A stretch of 31,261 nt of DNA from an uncultured Clostridia bacterium (GTDB lineage: Bacteria; Bacillota; Clostridia; TANB77; CAG-508): positions 1-31,261 of the forward strand of contig CAQRYF010000016.1 in NCBI GenBank assembly GCA_948875265.1, given 5' to 3'. Position numbers and translations under genes: made by a program. Below, one piece after another: positions 29,177-31,261 of the stretch. Every line of letters starts with the position of its first letter. Position 1 is the stretch's first letter. The notes under the pieces were generated by a model that ran no database searches, was not told the origin of the DNA, and saw only the letters and a program-made list of their open reading frames with translations.

Positions 29177-30761
29177 TTATTCAATTCCTAGATATTCGTT
29201 ATATGTAACTTCTCTATCTATTACACTTCCATTTTCCTTAATATCTATAATTCTATTTGCTACTGTTTGTGTTAATTCATGGTCATGTGATGTAAATAAG
29301 ATGTTTCCTATAAATTTTTTCATTCCTTCATTTACTGATGTTATACTTTCCATATCTAAATGGTTTGTTGGTTCATCAAATATTAAGAAGTTTGCTCCTG
29401 ATAGCATTATTTTTGAAAGTACACATCTTACTTTTTCTCCTCCTGATAATACTTTTGCTTCTTTTAATGCTTCGTCTCCAGAGAATAGCATTCTACCTAA
29501 AAAGCTTCTTACATATGTTTCATCAGGATCTTTTGAATATTTTCTTAGCCATTCTGTTACATTTTCATCTGTTTCAAATAAGTAGTTGTTGTCTTTTGGA
29601 AAATAATTTTGTGTGATTGTTGTTCCCCATATTAGTTCACCTTCATCTGGCTCTAATTCTCCAGCAATTATTTGGAACAATACTGTTTTTGCAAGTTCGT
29701 TATCTGCTAAAAATGCAATTTTATCTCCTTGTTTTACATCAAAAGATATTTTATCTAATAATTTTACTCCATCTATTGTTTTTGATATGTTCTTCACTTG
29801 TAAAATTTCTCTTCCTGGTTCCCTATCTGGCTTAAAGTCTACATATGGGTATTTTCTATTAGATGGTTTTATTTCATCTAATTCGATTTTTTCTAATGTC
29901 TTTTTCCTTGATGTTGCTTGTTTTGATTTTGAAGCATTTGCACTAAATCTTGCAATAAAGTCTTGTAATTCTTTAATTTTTTCTTCTTTCTTTTTGTTTT
30001 GTTCTCTAGCTTGCTTTAATGCTAATTGACTTGATTCATACCAAAAATCATAATTTCCTGGATATACTTTTATTTTTCCAAAGTCTACATCTGCTATATG
30101 TGTACACACTTTATTTAAGAAATATCTATCATGTGATACTACTATTACAGTGTTTTCAAAATCCATTAAGAAATCTTGCAACCAATTAATACTTTTTAAG
30201 TCTAAGTCATTTGTAGGCTCGTCTAATAACAACACATCTGGATTCCCAAATAGACTTTGTGCAAGTAATACTTTTACTTTTTCTCTTGCTTCAATTTCTT
30301 TCATAAATTTATAATGATTTTCTGGAACTATTCCTAAATCATTTAAAAGCATTGCTGCATCTGACTCTGCATTCCATCCATCTAGTTCTGCAAATCTTTC
30401 TTCTAATTTTGCGGCTTTCATACCATCTTCTTCAGAAAAATCTGGTTTTGCATATATTGCATCCTTTTCTTTCATTATGTCATATAATTCTTTATTTCCC
30501 ATCATCACTGTATCTATTACTGTATAATCTTCAAAAGCAAAGTGATCTTGTTTTAGAACAGAAAGTCTCTCTCCTTTATCTAAACTTACATCTCCTTTAC
30601 TTGGTTCTATTTCTCCTGACAATACTTTAAGAAATGTAGATTTACCAGCACCATTTGCGCCGAATTATTCCATAACAATTTCCTTTTCCAAATCTTATAT
30701 TTACATCTTCAAATAGAACTCTTTTTCCAAATCTAACTGTAACGCCATTTGCATTTAGCAT
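29177..30761 (-). pseudogene. ABC-F family ATPase (YkpA-like), interrupted by a one-base insertion
   Basis: The true start is the ATG at 30761 (GGAGG seven bases upstream): MLNANGVTVRFGKRVLFEDV. After GNCYGII the frame breaks inside the first Walker A. An extra base at about 30662 gives ATTCGGCGC where ATTGGCGC would encode I-G-A. Downstream the second frame runs intact for 481 residues: first Walker B LLLDEPTNDLD, the inter-domain arm (about 195-255 of that frame), second signature LSGGEKVRC and Walker B FLIFDEPTNHLD. The second Walker A (DNELAKTVLF) is degenerate, as in B. subtilis YkpA. ABC-F proteins act at the ribosome. The insertion is either a sequence error or a disabling mutation. 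Confidence 0.85.
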
Positions 30762-30908
30762 TTTATCTCCTCCCATTTACAACGGTTTTGCTTTTTTATA
30801 ATTTCGTCAGTTATCCCGTTGTTCATCTTTTTATCTATGCCATTATATATTATTTTCTTAGAGTTTTCAAGGATTTTAATAGAATAAGTAGTTTTACTAT
30901 ATAAAAAA

Positions 30909-30929
30909 AAGAGCTCATAATGAACTCTT
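30909..30929 (-). terminator. Terminator of the edge gene
   Basis: On the minus strand AAGAGTTCA pairs with TGAGCTCTT (one T-G pair) around a three-base loop, followed by eight T. It lies 12 bases after the stop at 30941. Confidence 0.75.
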
Positions 30930-30940
30930 CTTCAAGAAAA

Positions 30941-31261
30941 TTATTCCTCTGTTGTCTGTTCTGTTACTTCTTCTAAGCTTGGTCTTGATGTGCCATATAC
31001 TAACCCTTCTTCGGACATAAAAGTATATACTGTTATTCCGTTTGAGAGTTCTGTTTGGTCTACTATAGGTGAAACAAGTTTCACATTTCCTTTTACCTTA
31101 TTAGAGCAAAAGCAATCAGAAAACAATTCAAAATCATCCCTTGTAATAGCGTATGTTTTCCCATCTTTCCAAAACTTTATGTCTGTAAAAGGTCTTCCTT
31201 TTTTTTGAGGCTGCTGAAAAAGTAGTCCCAAATTAGCTCTCAAAAAAAACGTGAACTGGAA
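30941..31261 (-). CDS. Hypothetical protein, 5' end unresolved at window edge
   Basis: The frame is open to the window edge. From GRPFTDIKFWKDGKTYAITR onward about 85 residues look like a real soluble protein with a C-terminal acidic tail (EEVTEQTTEE). I know no family for it. A TTG at 31243 could start a 100-residue form but has no ribosome site. The sequence before GRPF translates as RANLGLLFQQPQKK, from DNA (AGGCTGCTGAAAAAGTAGTC on the plus strand) that looks like an insertion-sequence end rather than an original N-terminus. The gene may be truncated by such an element or continue past the edge. Confidence 0.45.
   Translation of the reverse strand, partial: FQFTFFLRANLGLLFQQPQKKGRPFTDIKFWKDGKTYAITRDDFELFSDCFCSNKVKGNVKLVSPIVDQTELSNGITVYTFMSEEGLVYGTSRPSLEEVTEQTTEE

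Overview
The window is very AT-rich, has strong GGAGG-type ribosome sites, intrinsic terminators and TTGACA/TATAAT-type promoters, and carries Tex, an M18 aminopeptidase, HtrA, a YkpA-like ABC-F protein and an HD-GYP regulator. This suggests a low-GC anaerobic Firmicute, probably an uncultured gut Clostridia lineage. That placement is an inference from gene content and composition.

Layout. 1-2.8 kb: tRNA-Arg(TCT), then small minus-strand genes (zinc ribbon, GNAT, pentapeptide repeat, unknown) and a divergent XRE regulator. 2.8-5.9 kb: M18 aminopeptidase and an FAD oxidoreductase with a Rieske tail. 6.0-8.1 kb: a compact locus that looks like a rearranged Agr quorum-sensing system. It has a six-helix AgrC-sensor-like protein with no kinase, a 16-codon peptide with a near-perfect ribosome site, an AgrB-like membrane protein (H54-x6-C61) fused to a C-terminal helix-turn-helix, two more tiny genes, a divergent palindrome-controlled small RNA and a second small RNA at the far end. 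8.4-10.2 kb: an S24-type repressor without a phage, a broken NUDIX gene, a convergent small RNA/33-aa peptide pair resembling a type I toxin-antitoxin arrangement, and tRNA-Pro(TGG). 10.3-12.0 kb: a frameshifted DUF2207-type membrane protein. 12.2-15.4 kb: tRNA-Arg(ACG) and a purine deaminase pair (guanine deaminase, then an adenosine-deaminase-fold protein fused to a Rossmann/SLOG-like domain). 15.5-17.8 kb: an M23 peptidase and HtrA, convergent around a perfect 33-bp inverted repeat.

18.0-25.5 kb: a one-module NRPS (C-A-T-reductase) whose adenylation pocket reads as asparagine. It overlaps a sensor histidine kinase gene and is followed by a REC-HD-GYP response regulator. The NRPS promoter and the regulator promoter share an operator-like block at nearly the same distance from -35, which argues that the three genes form one regulon. 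A plausible reading is that a peptide aldehyde or alcohol is made under, and perhaps sensed by, a c-di-GMP-linked two-component pathway.

25.5-31.3 kb: an unknown small gene, tex, a REP-associated tyrosine transposase flanked by inverted hairpins (with a third, solitary copy 2.8 kb away), an ABC-F gene with a one-base insertion in its first Walker A, and an incomplete gene at the edge. The two frameshifts (ABC-F, DUF2207) may be real decay or assembly errors.
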